Assembly (NCBI GenBank): GCA_023898405.1
Contig: CP060221.1
Coordinates: 1,240,001-1,304,000 of the forward strand
Origin: Myxococcales bacterium
GTDB taxonomy: Bacteria; Myxococcota; UBA727; JABDBI01
Direction: 5' to 3'
DNA: 64,000 nt
This document shows, piece by piece, positions 8,335 to 16,937 of this stretch; positions within the stretch are counted from its first letter, which is position 1; each line of letters starts with the position of its first letter. Under the pieces are notes generated by a model, which was given only the letters and a program-made list of their open reading frames with translations, did not search any database and was not told the origin of the DNA. Position numbers and translations under genes: made by a program.

Positions 8335-11313
8335 ATGGGTATATTTTCAAAAATCTTTGGTAGTAAAAATGACCGAGAAGTAAGGGCCCTTGGCCCCATC
8401 GTTCAAGCTGTAAATAGCTTAGAAAATGAAACGCATCAAAAAAGTGATCAACAGCTGCTCGAAACAATCCAAACGCTTAAGGAAAATATTTCAAAAGAAG
8501 TTTTGGCAATGGAAAAAAATAATTCTGCGCCAAAAAGAGATGATTACAACAAAATTTTAGATCCTGTACTACCAAAAGTTTTTGCCACCGTCCGCGAAGC
8601 AGGTATGCGCGTGCTCAATATGCGTCACTATGATGTGCAACTTATCGGTGGTATCAATCTTCATCGGGGCAGAATTTCAGAAATGAAAACCGGTGAAGGA
8701 AAAACCTTGGTCGCCACCTTGCCCTTGGTTCTTAATTCATTGTGCGGTAAAGGTGCACACTTAGTGACTGTCAACGACTATTTGGCATCACGTGATGCTG
8801 AGTGGATGGGAAGAATTTATCGATTCTTGGGTCTTAGTGTTGGGGTTGTTGTTCCTCAAACAGGTGAAAACGCCAAAAAAGAAGCCTACCTAGCAGATAT
8901 CACCTACGGGCAAAACAACGAATTTGGTTTTGATTATTTGCGCGACAACATGAAATTCAATTTGAGAGATTATGTACAAAGAGATCACTTCTTTGCAGTG
9001 GTTGATGAAGTTGATTCCATTTTGATCGATGAGGCGCGAACTCCATTAATCATTTCAGGTCCATCAGAACAAAGTACATCGACCTACCAGGTTGCCAATG
9101 AAGTCGTCCCTAAATTAAGAAAGGATTCTGATTTTTCTATCGATGAAAAATCACGCGCAGTAATGCTCACAGAATCTGGTATTGAAAAGTCTGAAAAACT
9201 TTTAAACATAAACAATCTTTATGATCCTGCTAATATTGAATACCTTCATCATCTCAATCAATCATTGCGAGCTCACTCTTTATTTAAGCGTGACGTCGAT
9301 TATGTAATTGAAAAGGGCGAAGTAATCATCGTTGATGAACACACTGGACGTTTGATGCATGGTCGTCGGTGGTCGGATGGTTTACACCAAGCCATAGAAG
9401 CAAAAGAAAATGTTCGTGTACAAGCTGAAAATCAGACTTTAGCAACTATCACATTCCAAAATTATTTTCGTATGTACAAAAAGCTGTCAGGTATGACAGG
9501 AACCGCCGATACCGAGGCAGAAGAATTTGCTCAAATTTATGACCTTGATGTTTTAGTTATTCCGACTAATAAGTCGCTGCAAAGAATCGATGAGCAGGAT
9601 CTTATTTACAAAACCGAAGCTGAAAAATTTAAAGCCGTCGCAACAGACATAGAAAAATCTCACCAAAAAGGTCAGCCAGTACTTGTGGGTACCGTATCCG
9701 TTGAAAAATCAGAGATCATCTCGCGCTGGCTGAAAAAGCTTAATATTCCTTTCCATGTACTTAATGCCAAAAAACACCGTGATGAAGCTGCTATCGTCGC
9801 TCAAGCGGGAAGACTTGGAGCAGTTACTATTGCAACCAATATGGCAGGTCGCGGTACCGATATCATCTTAGGTGGTGATCCCGAATTTATGGCTCGCAGC
9901 AAAGTCGCTCAAGCCATGCATGAAACCACCGAACAGATCGCACAGTTTGCCTTTCTTACTGGACGACCGGACTTAATTAACACACGGAATCTCGCTCAGC
10001 GCGATAGTCACGAACGAATGTATATTGCCGAACTCGATCAGCGCATCAATCAACTCAAAGAGGAAGGAAAGGATCCGTCCAAGGAAGGACTTCCCACAAC
10101 ACTTGAAGAAGCTCAAAAACTTATTTTTGAGGAACGCAAAGCTTTTTACGATAAAGCCGTAGAGCTCTACACACACGAGTTAGAAAAATCTACCGCCATT
10201 TGTCGTGATGAAAAGAGCAAAGTTTTAGAAGTTGGTGGGCTACGAATCATTGGCACAGAGCGCCACGAGTCACGACGAATTGATAACCAATTACGTGGTC
10301 GTGCAGGGAGGCAAGGCGATCCTGGGTCCAGCGTATTTTATCTTTCATTGCAAGACGATCTTATGCGTATCTTTGGATCTGATCGCATGATCGGTATGAT
10401 GGAACGCCTAGGAATGGAAGATGATGTACCCATTGAACATCCTTGGGTAACTCGCTCGATCAAAAATGCACAAAAACGTGTAGAAGGTTTTCACTTTGAT
10501 TCCCGTAAACAATTGATCGAATATGATGACGTTATGAATCAACAGCGCAATACTATCTATGGATTGCGACGACATGTTTTGGAGGGTCACGGGATACGGG
10601 AAATGATCTACGATCTCGTTGAACAAGCCATAGTCAATTTAGTAAATATGGCGGCGCCTGAAAAAATTGCCCCAAGTGAGTGGAAATTAAATCAACTCGA
10701 GAAAGATCTTGCACAGCTATTTGGTTTGCACATCGACCTTAGCAGCTCAGTAAACGGCGACCGCGACGAATTGATGGATTATATCTTCGGTGCTATTAGC
10801 AAATTTTATGACGACAAAGAAAACAATCTTGGACAGAGTTTGATCAGACAAATTGAACATTTTGTCTATCTGCAAACTATTGATCGCCGATGGAAAGAAC
10901 ATTTGCAGGCCATGGATCACCTTCGTGAAGGTATCCACTTTAGAGGCTACGCACAAAAAGATCCTAAACAAGAATACAAAAAAGAAGGATTTTATCTTTT
11001 CTCTAATATGATGTCTTTTATTCGTGACGAAGTAATCGAAAAAGTATTTAAGGTTGAGATTAAGCAAGAGTCAAGCGATAAAGCTCGACAAGAGATGGAA
11101 GCACTGGAAGCTAAGCAGCAAGAAATGGCTAAAAAAATGCAAAACCGACAAGTATTTGGCCGAGGACAAAGCGGCAACAATGCCAATAAAAAACCAACGG
11201 CATCGGCTATAGATGGAGAAGATGCGGATGCTTCATCTGATGATAGAAAACTTAATCGACATCAGCGCCGTGCCATGAAAAAATACGAAAAAAGCGGTGC
11301 AAGACGTGGCTAG
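8335..11313 (+). CDS. secA: Protein translocase motor ATPase SecA
   Basis: 992 aa. Drives Sec-dependent export through SecYEG. Motifs in order: GRISEMKTGEGKTLVATLP (Walker A), VDEVDSILIDEARTPLIISG (Walker B region), MTGTADTEAEEF, VTIATNMAGRGTDIILGG, and RGRAGRQGDPGSSVFYLSLQDDLMRIFGS. The C-terminal tail is KLNRHQRRAMKKYEKSGARRG and lacks the Cys-x-Cys zinc motif (SEC-C) found in many SecA proteins. There is an insertion of about 60-80 residues around residues 525-620 (HETTEQIAQFAFLTG to ELEKST), similar to the longer SecA of some bacterial groups. rsmA follows 6 bp downstream, so the two are co-transcribed. Confidence 0.98.
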   Translation: MGIFSKIFGSKNDREVRALGPIVQAVNSLENETHQKSDQQLLETIQTLKENISKEVLAMEKNNSAPKRDDYNKILDPVLPKVFATVREAGMRVLNMRHYDVQLIGGINLHRGRISEMKTGEGKTLVATLPLVLNSLCGKGAHLVTVNDYLASRDAEWMGRIYRFLGLSVGVVVPQTGENAKKEAYLADITYGQNNEFGFDYLRDNMKFNLRDYVQRDHFFAVVDEVDSILIDEARTPLIISGPSEQSTSTYQVANEVVPKLRKDSDFSIDEKSRAVMLTESGIEKSEKLLNINNLYDPANIEYLHHLNQSLRAHSLFKRDVDYVIEKGEVIIVDEHTGRLMHGRRWSDGLHQAIEAKENVRVQAENQTLATITFQNYFRMYKKLSGMTGTADTEAEEFAQIYDLDVLVIPTNKSLQRIDEQDLIYKTEAEKFKAVATDIEKSHQKGQPVLVGTVSVEKSEIISRWLKKLNIPFHVLNAKKHRDEAAIVAQAGRLGAVTIATNMAGRGTDIILGGDPEFMARSKVAQAMHETTEQIAQFAFLTGRPDLINTRNLAQRDSHERMYIAELDQRINQLKEEGKDPSKEGLPTTLEEAQKLIFEERKAFYDKAVELYTHELEKSTAICRDEKSKVLEVGGLRIIGTERHESRRIDNQLRGRAGRQGDPGSSVFYLSLQDDLMRIFGSDRMIGMMERLGMEDDVPIEHPWVTRSIKNAQKRVEGFHFDSRKQLIEYDDVMNQQRNTIYGLRRHVLEGHGIREMIYDLVEQAIVNLVNMAAPEKIAPSEWKLNQLEKDLAQLFGLHIDLSSSVNGDRDELMDYIFGAISKFYDDKENNLGQSLIRQIEHFVYLQTIDRRWKEHLQAMDHLREGIHFRGYAQKDPKQEYKKEGFYLFSNMMSFIRDEVIEKVFKVEIKQESSDKARQEMEALEAKQQEMAKKMQNRQVFGRGQSGNNANKKPTASAIDGEDADASSDDRKLNRHQRRAMKKYEKSGARRG

Positions 11314-11319
11314 TTTTTC

Positions 11320-12162
11320 ATGACAATAAACAAAAAATCGCCCAAAGAAATCGTTCTTGAAAGCGGTCTCAAACCGAAAAAATCGTTCGGGCAAAATTTT
11401 ATGCTCGATCAAAAAGTAAACATCCTATTTGCGCAAGCTGTAGCCGATTTTGGATCTGAGCTGAGGGTTGTGGAAATAGGAGCTGGCACAGGATCTTTAA
11501 CGCACCATCTGCTTCGAATAAGCCAAAAACTCGACGTAATTGAGAGAGATCGTGACTTGATACCTATTTTATCGAAAGAATTTGCAGATAGTATCACCTC
11601 GGGCCGATTGCTGATTCATGAGGCAGATGGTGCCCGTTTTGATCTCTCGTCTATCATTCCTAGCAATAATTCTGCGGTTTTGGTGGGCAACCTACCCTAT
11701 CATCTAACAAGCTCAATAATTTTTTTGATGCTCAAGTACCTTGATTATTTAAAGGGTGCAGTTTTTTTAGTGCAAAAAGAAGTCGCCGATCGACTGAATG
11801 CCGAAGTCAACACAAAAAGTTATGGCTTCCTCACCGTTGTTCTCAATCTTTTGTTTGAAATTGAAAAGGTTACTAATGTAAACCGCAATGCTTTTTGGCC
11901 TATCCCCAAAGTTGATTCATCGATCATCAAACTAAGAAGACGCAAAGATAATACAAAAGTTAATGATCTTGATGACTTTGTAGCTTTCGTGCGTGAAGTT
12001 TTTCAACAGCGCAGGAAAAAACTCTCAACCATTTTGCGTTCGAAAATATCTAAAGATAATTTTGAAAATATTGCGATTGATGGAAATAATAGACCAGAAA
12101 ATCTTACAGCCCATGAATTTTTGAATCTCTACCACCAGGTATCGAAAAATAAAATAAGCTAG
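11320..12162 (+). CDS. rsmA: 16S rRNA (adenine1518/1519-N6) dimethyltransferase
   Basis: 280 aa. SAM-dependent enzyme (KsgA) that dimethylates two adjacent adenosines in helix 45 of 16S rRNA during late small-subunit assembly. Hallmarks: LKPKKSFGQNFMLD at the N-terminus, SAM motif VVEIGAGTGSLTHHLL, catalytic motif VLVGNLPYHLTSSII (N-L-P-Y), and the C-terminal PIPKVDSSIIKLRRR then VREVFQQRRKKLSTILR. It lies 6 bp after the secA stop, suggesting co-transcription and possibly coupled translation. Confidence 0.97.
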   Translation: MTINKKSPKEIVLESGLKPKKSFGQNFMLDQKVNILFAQAVADFGSELRVVEIGAGTGSLTHHLLRISQKLDVIERDRDLIPILSKEFADSITSGRLLIHEADGARFDLSSIIPSNNSAVLVGNLPYHLTSSIIFLMLKYLDYLKGAVFLVQKEVADRLNAEVNTKSYGFLTVVLNLLFEIEKVTNVNRNAFWPIPKVDSSIIKLRRRKDNTKVNDLDDFVAFVREVFQQRRKKLSTILRSKISKDNFENIAIDGNNRPENLTAHEFLNLYHQVSKNKIS

Positions 12163-12243
12163 TTTTGTTTGCATCAGCTCTGAATATATACGTTAAGCCA
12201 AACTTAAGCTTTTTTAATTTTTAAAACAAACTCTGGGGGATGC

Positions 12244-12789
12244 ATGAGTTACACAACCTTGGGATTATTTTTGCTTGGAGTCGGTCTATTCATGGGTGAT
12301 ACATGCAACAATACTGAAAATGAAAAGGGAAATTTTATTTTAACAAGCACTGCATTTTCTCGAGAAAAATCAATACCGACGAAATATACGTGTGAAGGTG
12401 AAAATATTTCATTTCCTCTTGAATGGAGAGGGTTTCCCAAGGCAACCAAAAATTTTGCACTCATAATGGAAGACCCTGATGCCCCTCACGGAGTTTTCGT
12501 TCACTGGGTAGCATGGGGTTTAGAAAAAAATATTAGCCAGCTTAAAGAAAATAGTTCAGCTGCACCTGGTGCGCTACAACAAGGCCTCAATAGCACTCAT
12601 AAAAACGGCTACATGGGCCCATGCCCTCCTTCAGGGACTCACCGCTATTTTGTACGGCTCTATGCACTGGATATTGTTTTAAACCTTCCTAAAGAAACGA
12701 CCAAAGAAAAACTTTTACATGCAATAAAAGGACATACTATCGCTACGGCAGAGCTAATGGGCACATATAAAAAAATTGCCAATCGCTAA
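12244..12789 (+). CDS. YbhB/YbcL-type PEBP (Raf-kinase-inhibitor-like) protein
   Basis: 181 aa. Phosphatidylethanolamine-binding-protein fold; the bacterial family has no firmly established role. Conserved pieces: FSREKSIPTKYTCEGENISFPLEW, LIMEDPDAPHGVFVHWVAWGL (D-P-D-A-P and H-W motifs), and GYMGPCPPSGTHRYFVRLYALD (G-P-x-P-P-x-G-x-H-R-Y). The short N-terminal hydrophobic segment (YTTLGLFLLGVGLFMGDTC) could be a signal peptide, possibly with a lipoprotein-like Cys, so it may be periplasmic. A good GGGGG ribosome binding site precedes the ATG. Confidence 0.92.
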   Translation: MSYTTLGLFLLGVGLFMGDTCNNTENEKGNFILTSTAFSREKSIPTKYTCEGENISFPLEWRGFPKATKNFALIMEDPDAPHGVFVHWVAWGLEKNISQLKENSSAAPGALQQGLNSTHKNGYMGPCPPSGTHRYFVRLYALDIVLNLPKETTKEKLLHAIKGHTIATAELMGTYKKIANR

Positions 12790-12807
12790 AATTAAAAGTC
12801 AAAAGTA

Positions 12808-12845
12808 GATTCTGGAGCAATTAATTATTTCTTTACTCCAGAATC
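12808..12845. repeat. 10-bp perfect inverted repeat between convergent genes
   Basis: GATTCTGGAG and CTCCAGAATC are separated by 18 bp of A/T-rich sequence. The element lies between the PEBP gene (+) and parB (-), which converge on it. There is no clear T run on either side, so it is a weak terminator candidate or another hairpin element. Confidence 0.5.
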
Positions 12846-12998
12846 AAAAGATATTTAGAGTCGTCACTATTGCTTTTTCCATTGAGAATTATCAGGCTTT
12901 AAATAAAAATTTTGCCCCACTACTTACCAAAAATGATTTCGCAGCTTACTTCAAAATACTTTCAATAGTTTATTCAGTTGCTATGAATTATTTGCGAT

Positions 12999-13868
12999 TC
13001 AGATGAGATTTAATTCGCTAAAAGCCTTTACAATTTCTTCTTTTATAATTTCACTTAATAACTTTTGCTTTTCCAAATACAAACTCAGTTCACTTTTGAT
13101 AGCCTTCTTATTTAGCACTCCATCCGCCGCAGAAATAACAGCTCGTGATGCACGTTTTTTCTTAACCGATTCTTTTGGTTGAATCATTGCTTTAATAGAA
13201 TTTTTCAATTCGTTTTCGCGACTAAATTTTTTATAAGCGAACTGCCTCATAATAACGCGAGTCGAAAAAATACTCGGATGTCCCCGAAATAATTCTTTTA
13301 TTTCATCATTCCAGTCAGCCATTTTTAAATAGTGTTTTATTGTTCGAATATCACGACAAAAATGGGCTGCTAAATCCTGTTCTGTCCATCCTGATTCAAT
13401 CAACTTTTTGTAGCCATCAGCTACGTCAAGACAGTGTAAATCCTCACGATTAAGATTCTCCGCAAGTGCTGCACCTATGTGATCGCCTTTCTGTTTAAAA
13501 GCTTGCAGCAAACAAGGTACCTTGGTAATGTTTTTAGCCATTTTTGCAGCTAAAATTCTGCGATGCCCTGCAATACAAACCAAGCGGTAATCTGTTTCTT
13601 TTTTATTAACTCTCAATTCTGCAACAACATTTTCCAATAAACCGTACTTTTTGATAGATTGAACCAAACGCTGAAAAGCTTCAGATTCAGCATCTATCGT
13701 TTTTCTCACATTTTCGTTGGTCTCAATTTCATCGATAGGAATATTTGCAACTTTCCCAATATGTGCCCTAAGGGAAGTGATGCGTTTTTTCTTTTCGTTG
13801 GTCGCATCTTCTATATCTGCAAATACAAAATTCATGGTTTTTGCTACGGCATTAGTAAGATTTTCCAT
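12999..13868 (-). CDS. parB: ParB-family centromere-binding protein / CTP switch
   Basis: 289 aa. Expected to load on parS DNA, slide as a CTP clamp and stimulate ParA. Visible parts: the N-terminal ParB/Srx domain with IPIDEIETNENVRKTID; the nucleotide-binding box CIAGHRRILAAKMAKN (usual G-E-R-R-x-R-A appears as G-H-R-R); AALAENLNREDLHCLDVADGY; and the helix-turn-helix WTEQDLAAHFCRDIRTIKHYL. The C-terminal ~60 residues are a charged helix suited to dimerisation. The start has GGAGAAGTA upstream. It follows parA by 43 bp on the same strand, and a GTAGAC-NN-GTCTAC palindrome sits in that gap. The locus is not the usual rsmG/mnmG-linked setting. Confidence 0.93.
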   Translation of the reverse strand: MENLTNAVAKTMNFVFADIEDATNEKKKRITSLRAHIGKVANIPIDEIETNENVRKTIDAESEAFQRLVQSIKKYGLLENVVAELRVNKKETDYRLVCIAGHRRILAAKMAKNITKVPCLLQAFKQKGDHIGAALAENLNREDLHCLDVADGYKKLIESGWTEQDLAAHFCRDIRTIKHYLKMADWNDEIKELFRGHPSIFSTRVIMRQFAYKKFSRENELKNSIKAMIQPKESVKKKRASRAVISAADGVLNKKAIKSELSLYLEKQKLLSEIIKEEIVKAFSELNLI

Positions 13869-13886
13869 TACTTCTCCAAATATTTT

Positions 13887-13900
13887 GTAGACACGTCTAC
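13887..13900. promoter_or_regulatory. Putative parS-like site 1 (GTAGAC-AC-GTCTAC)
   Basis: A 14-bp element with perfect 6-bp inverted arms and a non-symmetric AC centre. It sits in the 43-bp gap between the parA stop and the parB start, 19 bp upstream of parB. It shares both arms with three other intergenic copies at 18883, 25873 and 32966. Proposed as a ParB-binding centromere site; an operator for the operon is the alternative. Confidence 0.6.
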
Positions 13901-13911
13901 TTTAAATTTGT

Positions 13912-14781
13912 TTACAGCTCTGCTGCAACTTCAAGTTCAGGTGTGAAGGAGGTTTTTCTTAAAGAACGACCTGGTTTTTGATTATTTTGTTTCTTGACCA
14001 AGCCCACGATTTCTTTCGCAAGAGATTTATAAGCTTTGGTTGCAGGTGAATCGTTTTTATAGTGAAACAAGGGCAAACCATGTGCTGCCGCTGCCGCCAC
14101 GGATTGAGAATTAGGAATATTAGTTTTAAAAACTCCTAATTTATTTTCTTTGGCAAACTTTCTAATCAGCTTTTCAAATTTTTGATGAGTCGCGTTGTAA
14201 CGATCAAATTTAACGATGGCACATCCCAAAAAATTTAAATTTGGATTTAGATAACGTTTTACTTTATCTATGGCCTGAATTTGATGCGCCAAACCTCGAC
14301 TTGAATCCGCCTCCGGAAAGAGTGGAATTACATAATGATGGCTTGCCGCAACAGCTGACTGGAAAAAACAATCCAAAGATGGATGGGTATCGATGATAAC
14401 AAAATCATATTTTTTGCTTTCTTTACAATCTAGCAAAAAATCCACCAACCTAAATTGATTAGGCTGCCCAACCAATTGCTCTCTCAAATCATCGAGCTCA
14501 CGATTTGATGGAACAATATCTATATTAGCAAACGAAGTTTTCACAACAACTTTATCAAGAGTAAGATCATTTTTTATCGCATAAGTAAATGAATTTTTCT
14601 TTTGCTTAAATTGATCATCCCCACACAATAGACTTGTAGCGTTTGCCTGATAATCACAATCAATTACCAAAACCTGAAAACCACTATCAGCCAATGAAGC
14701 CGCAATATTTGCAACTGTTGTTGTTTTTCCTACGCCACCTTTTTGGTTCGCTACTGTAATTATTGTTGGCTTAGAAGCCAT
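13912..14781 (-). CDS. parA: ParA-family partition ATPase
   Basis: 289 aa. Deviant Walker-A ATPase that forms nucleoid-bound gradients and moves ParB-parS complexes. Motifs: ITVANQKGGVGKTTTVANIAA (signature Lys in K-G-G-V-G-K-T-T), VLVIDCDYQANAT, and DFVIIDTHPSLDCFFQSAV. There is no long N-terminal DNA-binding extension, as in chromosome-type (type Ib-like) ParA. A GGAGAATAAT ribosome binding site precedes the ATG. It is first gene of a parA-parB operon. Combined with the repeated palindromes nearby, it is probably a chromosomal segregation locus. Confidence 0.95.
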   Translation of the reverse strand: MASKPTIITVANQKGGVGKTTTVANIAASLADSGFQVLVIDCDYQANATSLLCGDDQFKQKKNSFTYAIKNDLTLDKVVVKTSFANIDIVPSNRELDDLREQLVGQPNQFRLVDFLLDCKESKKYDFVIIDTHPSLDCFFQSAVAASHHYVIPLFPEADSSRGLAHQIQAIDKVKRYLNPNLNFLGCAIVKFDRYNATHQKFEKLIRKFAKENKLGVFKTNIPNSQSVAAAAAHGLPLFHYKNDSPATKAYKSLAKEIVGLVKKQNNQKPGRSLRKTSFTPELEVAAEL

Positions 14782-15008
14782 ATATTATTCTCCAATGTAC
14801 TTTTTCAAGCTCCGAAAAATATTCTAACGCTTTTTTCTTTCATAATGTTATTCAATTATTTTTTAAATAGAGGAATAAAGCGCTTTGGAGAAATGATCCT
14901 AGCCATAACAAGCATATTTTTAAATCTTCCACCTAAAAAATTCTATTTAGTTTCTTAGGTGCAAATTTTACATATATCTGACTAATAGTTGAACCTTTAT
15001 TTTAGAAC

Positions 15009-15215
15009 TTATTTTTTTATCTTTGGATTGAGTGTTAAAAACTTTTTATTTATTTTTCTTTTATACCCATCTTTAACCAATAAAGTTTTCGTCTTATTAC
15101 GCGTTGATGACGTTGCACTCACGTTTTCTTTTACTGTGATGCGCTCTTCTCCATTTACCGCCCAGCCACACAAACTAATCATCATCATACCAAGGTATAT
15201 TGTTATTATTTTCAT
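15009..15215 (-). CDS. Small secreted protein of unknown function
   Basis: 68 aa. The N-terminus MKIITIYLGMMMISLCGWAV looks like a signal peptide, followed by a Thr/Ser/Lys-rich mature part (GEERITVKENVSATSSTRNK) ending in a very basic tail (KRKINKKFLTLNPKIKK). A strong GGGGGAAG ribosome binding site lies just before the ATG, which is the main reason to believe the gene. The gene is monocistronic, facing away from kmo. I do not recognise a family. Confidence 0.55.
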   Translation of the reverse strand: MKIITIYLGMMMISLCGWAVNGEERITVKENVSATSSTRNKTKTLLVKDGYKRKINKKFLTLNPKIKK

Positions 15216-15433
15216 GCTTCCCCCAATTAATTACTTACGAGAGATTTCTCTATTTTTTGATCACTTATCAATAATATTAGTAAGATCCATTAAATCACAC
15301 AAAAAAATTTTCGCTATTTTTTTAATAGTAAGAAAATCACTTAATCTAATAGCATTTGTTCTTATATTTGAGCGATGCTTATCTTTAGCCGCTTTCTCTT
15401 TTCTCGCATTTATATTTTTCACAAGGGTGAACT

Positions 15434-16831
15434 ATGGGAAGTAATATCTCAATCATTGGTGCTGGTCTTAATGGATTAATGTGTGCTGCTATGCTTGCTC
15501 GTCGAGGATTTAATGTTGAGATTTTTGAAAAACGCTCAATCCAAAATATCTGCGCTCCAAAATACAATATCAACGGCAAAATTGGCCGTTCAATGAGCAT
15601 GGATATTTCTGCTCGAGGCATACATGCTTTGAAAGAAATTGAAATTTTCGATGAAGTCATCGCTCATTGCACACCTATGAATAACAAAATATATCACCTA
15701 CAAAATAATCACAATGTGACAATCCCTTATGGAAGAAATGATTCAGAATCTATACTTTGTATATCAAGAACAGATCTTTTTAATATACTTTATAAAAACT
15801 GTTTGAGCCACAAAAATATAACTTTCAATTTTAGATATATTTTGCACGACATAGACACTAAATTGCGCCTGCTTAATTTTATTGTTCCCGACGAAAAAAG
15901 AGAAGCACAGGTAAGCACCGATATTGTCATTGGCACTGATGGTGTAAATTCCAAGGTAAGGGAAATACTTGAGAGGGAAAATAATTTAGCCTTTAAAAAA
16001 ACTTTATCTCCATTTTGCTATAAAGAGCTCGCCATACCAAAAAATAAAAAGTTATCTTTAGAATTAAATGCAATGCATATTTGGCCTCGACAACAATTTA
16101 TGCTCGTGGCTCAACCAAACTCAGATGCTTCTTTTACTTGCGCGCTCATTTTGAAAAATGATGACTCAAGATTATCATTCAAAAATATCAAAGGCGATAG
16201 CTCTATAATAGATTTTTTCGAGACTTACTTTCCTGATATAGCTAATTATATGCCCGCCTTGGCCAGCGAGTATAAAGAAAATCCTGTAGGATTTTTCAAA
16301 ATCATTCTTGGGTCGAGATGGGTTTTTGGAGATTTTTTGCTTATTCTAGGCGATGCAGCACATGGCATGGTGCCTTTCTTTGGCCAAGGTGTAAATTGTG
16401 GCTTTGAAGACTGCACTGTTCTTTCACAATTGCTTGAACAAAATAATGATCATTGGCCAAGCACCATGAAAATGTTCAATGAGACTCGCGTTCCCAATGC
16501 CAACGCTATCAACTCAATGTCAAGTATTAATTATCCTGAATTATTGGATAACCCAAATCTAGAAAAAATTATGCAGGAAAAACTGATAGAAAATATTTTG
16601 AGCAGAAATTACTCGAATGATTACCGCACCTATCACAACTTAGTCTGTTTTGACCGCACTCCCTACTCTACCGTTGAAAAAATTCGATCTGTGCAGAAAA
16701 AATTTCTGAGCCAGATCGATCTTAGCGCTTTAAACCTCGATAGAACTGACGACATTTTTCTTAAGAATTTAATAGATAAATATAAAGAAGAACTCAGAAC
16801 CAACAAACTCAATAATTTCGTTGGCGTTTAA
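15434..16831 (+). CDS. kmo: Kynurenine 3-monooxygenase (FAD-dependent)
   Basis: 465 aa. Flavoprotein that hydroxylates L-kynurenine to 3-hydroxykynurenine with NADPH and O2. The FAD Rossmann motif is ISIIGAGLNGLMCAAMLARRGFNVEIFEKR. GRSMSMDISARGIHALKEI corresponds to the KMO signature G-R-S-I-N-L-x-L-S-x-R-G. The mid motif is VIGTDGVNSKVRE, and LILGDAAHGMVPFFGQGVNCGFEDC is the hallmark C-terminal flavin motif. AAGGGTG is the ribosome binding site. No other kynurenine-pathway gene (kynU, haaO, tdo) lies within the window, so the pathway would be dispersed or partial. The protein sequence and motifs, rather than context, support the call. Confidence 0.88.
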   Translation: MGSNISIIGAGLNGLMCAAMLARRGFNVEIFEKRSIQNICAPKYNINGKIGRSMSMDISARGIHALKEIEIFDEVIAHCTPMNNKIYHLQNNHNVTIPYGRNDSESILCISRTDLFNILYKNCLSHKNITFNFRYILHDIDTKLRLLNFIVPDEKREAQVSTDIVIGTDGVNSKVREILERENNLAFKKTLSPFCYKELAIPKNKKLSLELNAMHIWPRQQFMLVAQPNSDASFTCALILKNDDSRLSFKNIKGDSSIIDFFETYFPDIANYMPALASEYKENPVGFFKIILGSRWVFGDFLLILGDAAHGMVPFFGQGVNCGFEDCTVLSQLLEQNNDHWPSTMKMFNETRVPNANAINSMSSINYPELLDNPNLEKIMQEKLIENILSRNYSNDYRTYHNLVCFDRTPYSTVEKIRSVQKKFLSQIDLSALNLDRTDDIFLKNLIDKYKEELRTNKLNNFVGV

Positions 16832-16879
16832 AACAAGACAAGGGCGAAATATTTGATTATTTCGTGAAAAATCACCATA

Positions 16880-16909
16880 AAAAAACCTCATCAATGGATG
16901 AGGTTTTTT
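16880..16909. terminator. Bidirectional rho-independent terminator
   Basis: The stem AAAAACCTCATC / GATGAGGTTTTT has a short AATG loop, with A and T runs on the two sides. It sits between the convergent ends of kmo and the DEAD helicase gene and can serve both. Confidence 0.9.
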
Positions 16910-16937
16910 CTAGAAGTACATAAATCCTTTAAAAAAC

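Noticed and set aside
14989..15444. Plus-strand hydrophobic frame of 151 codons
   Set aside because: No ribosome binding site; runs antisense to a better-supported small secreted-protein gene and into kmo. Phe/Ile-rich composition is what AT-rich noncoding DNA gives.
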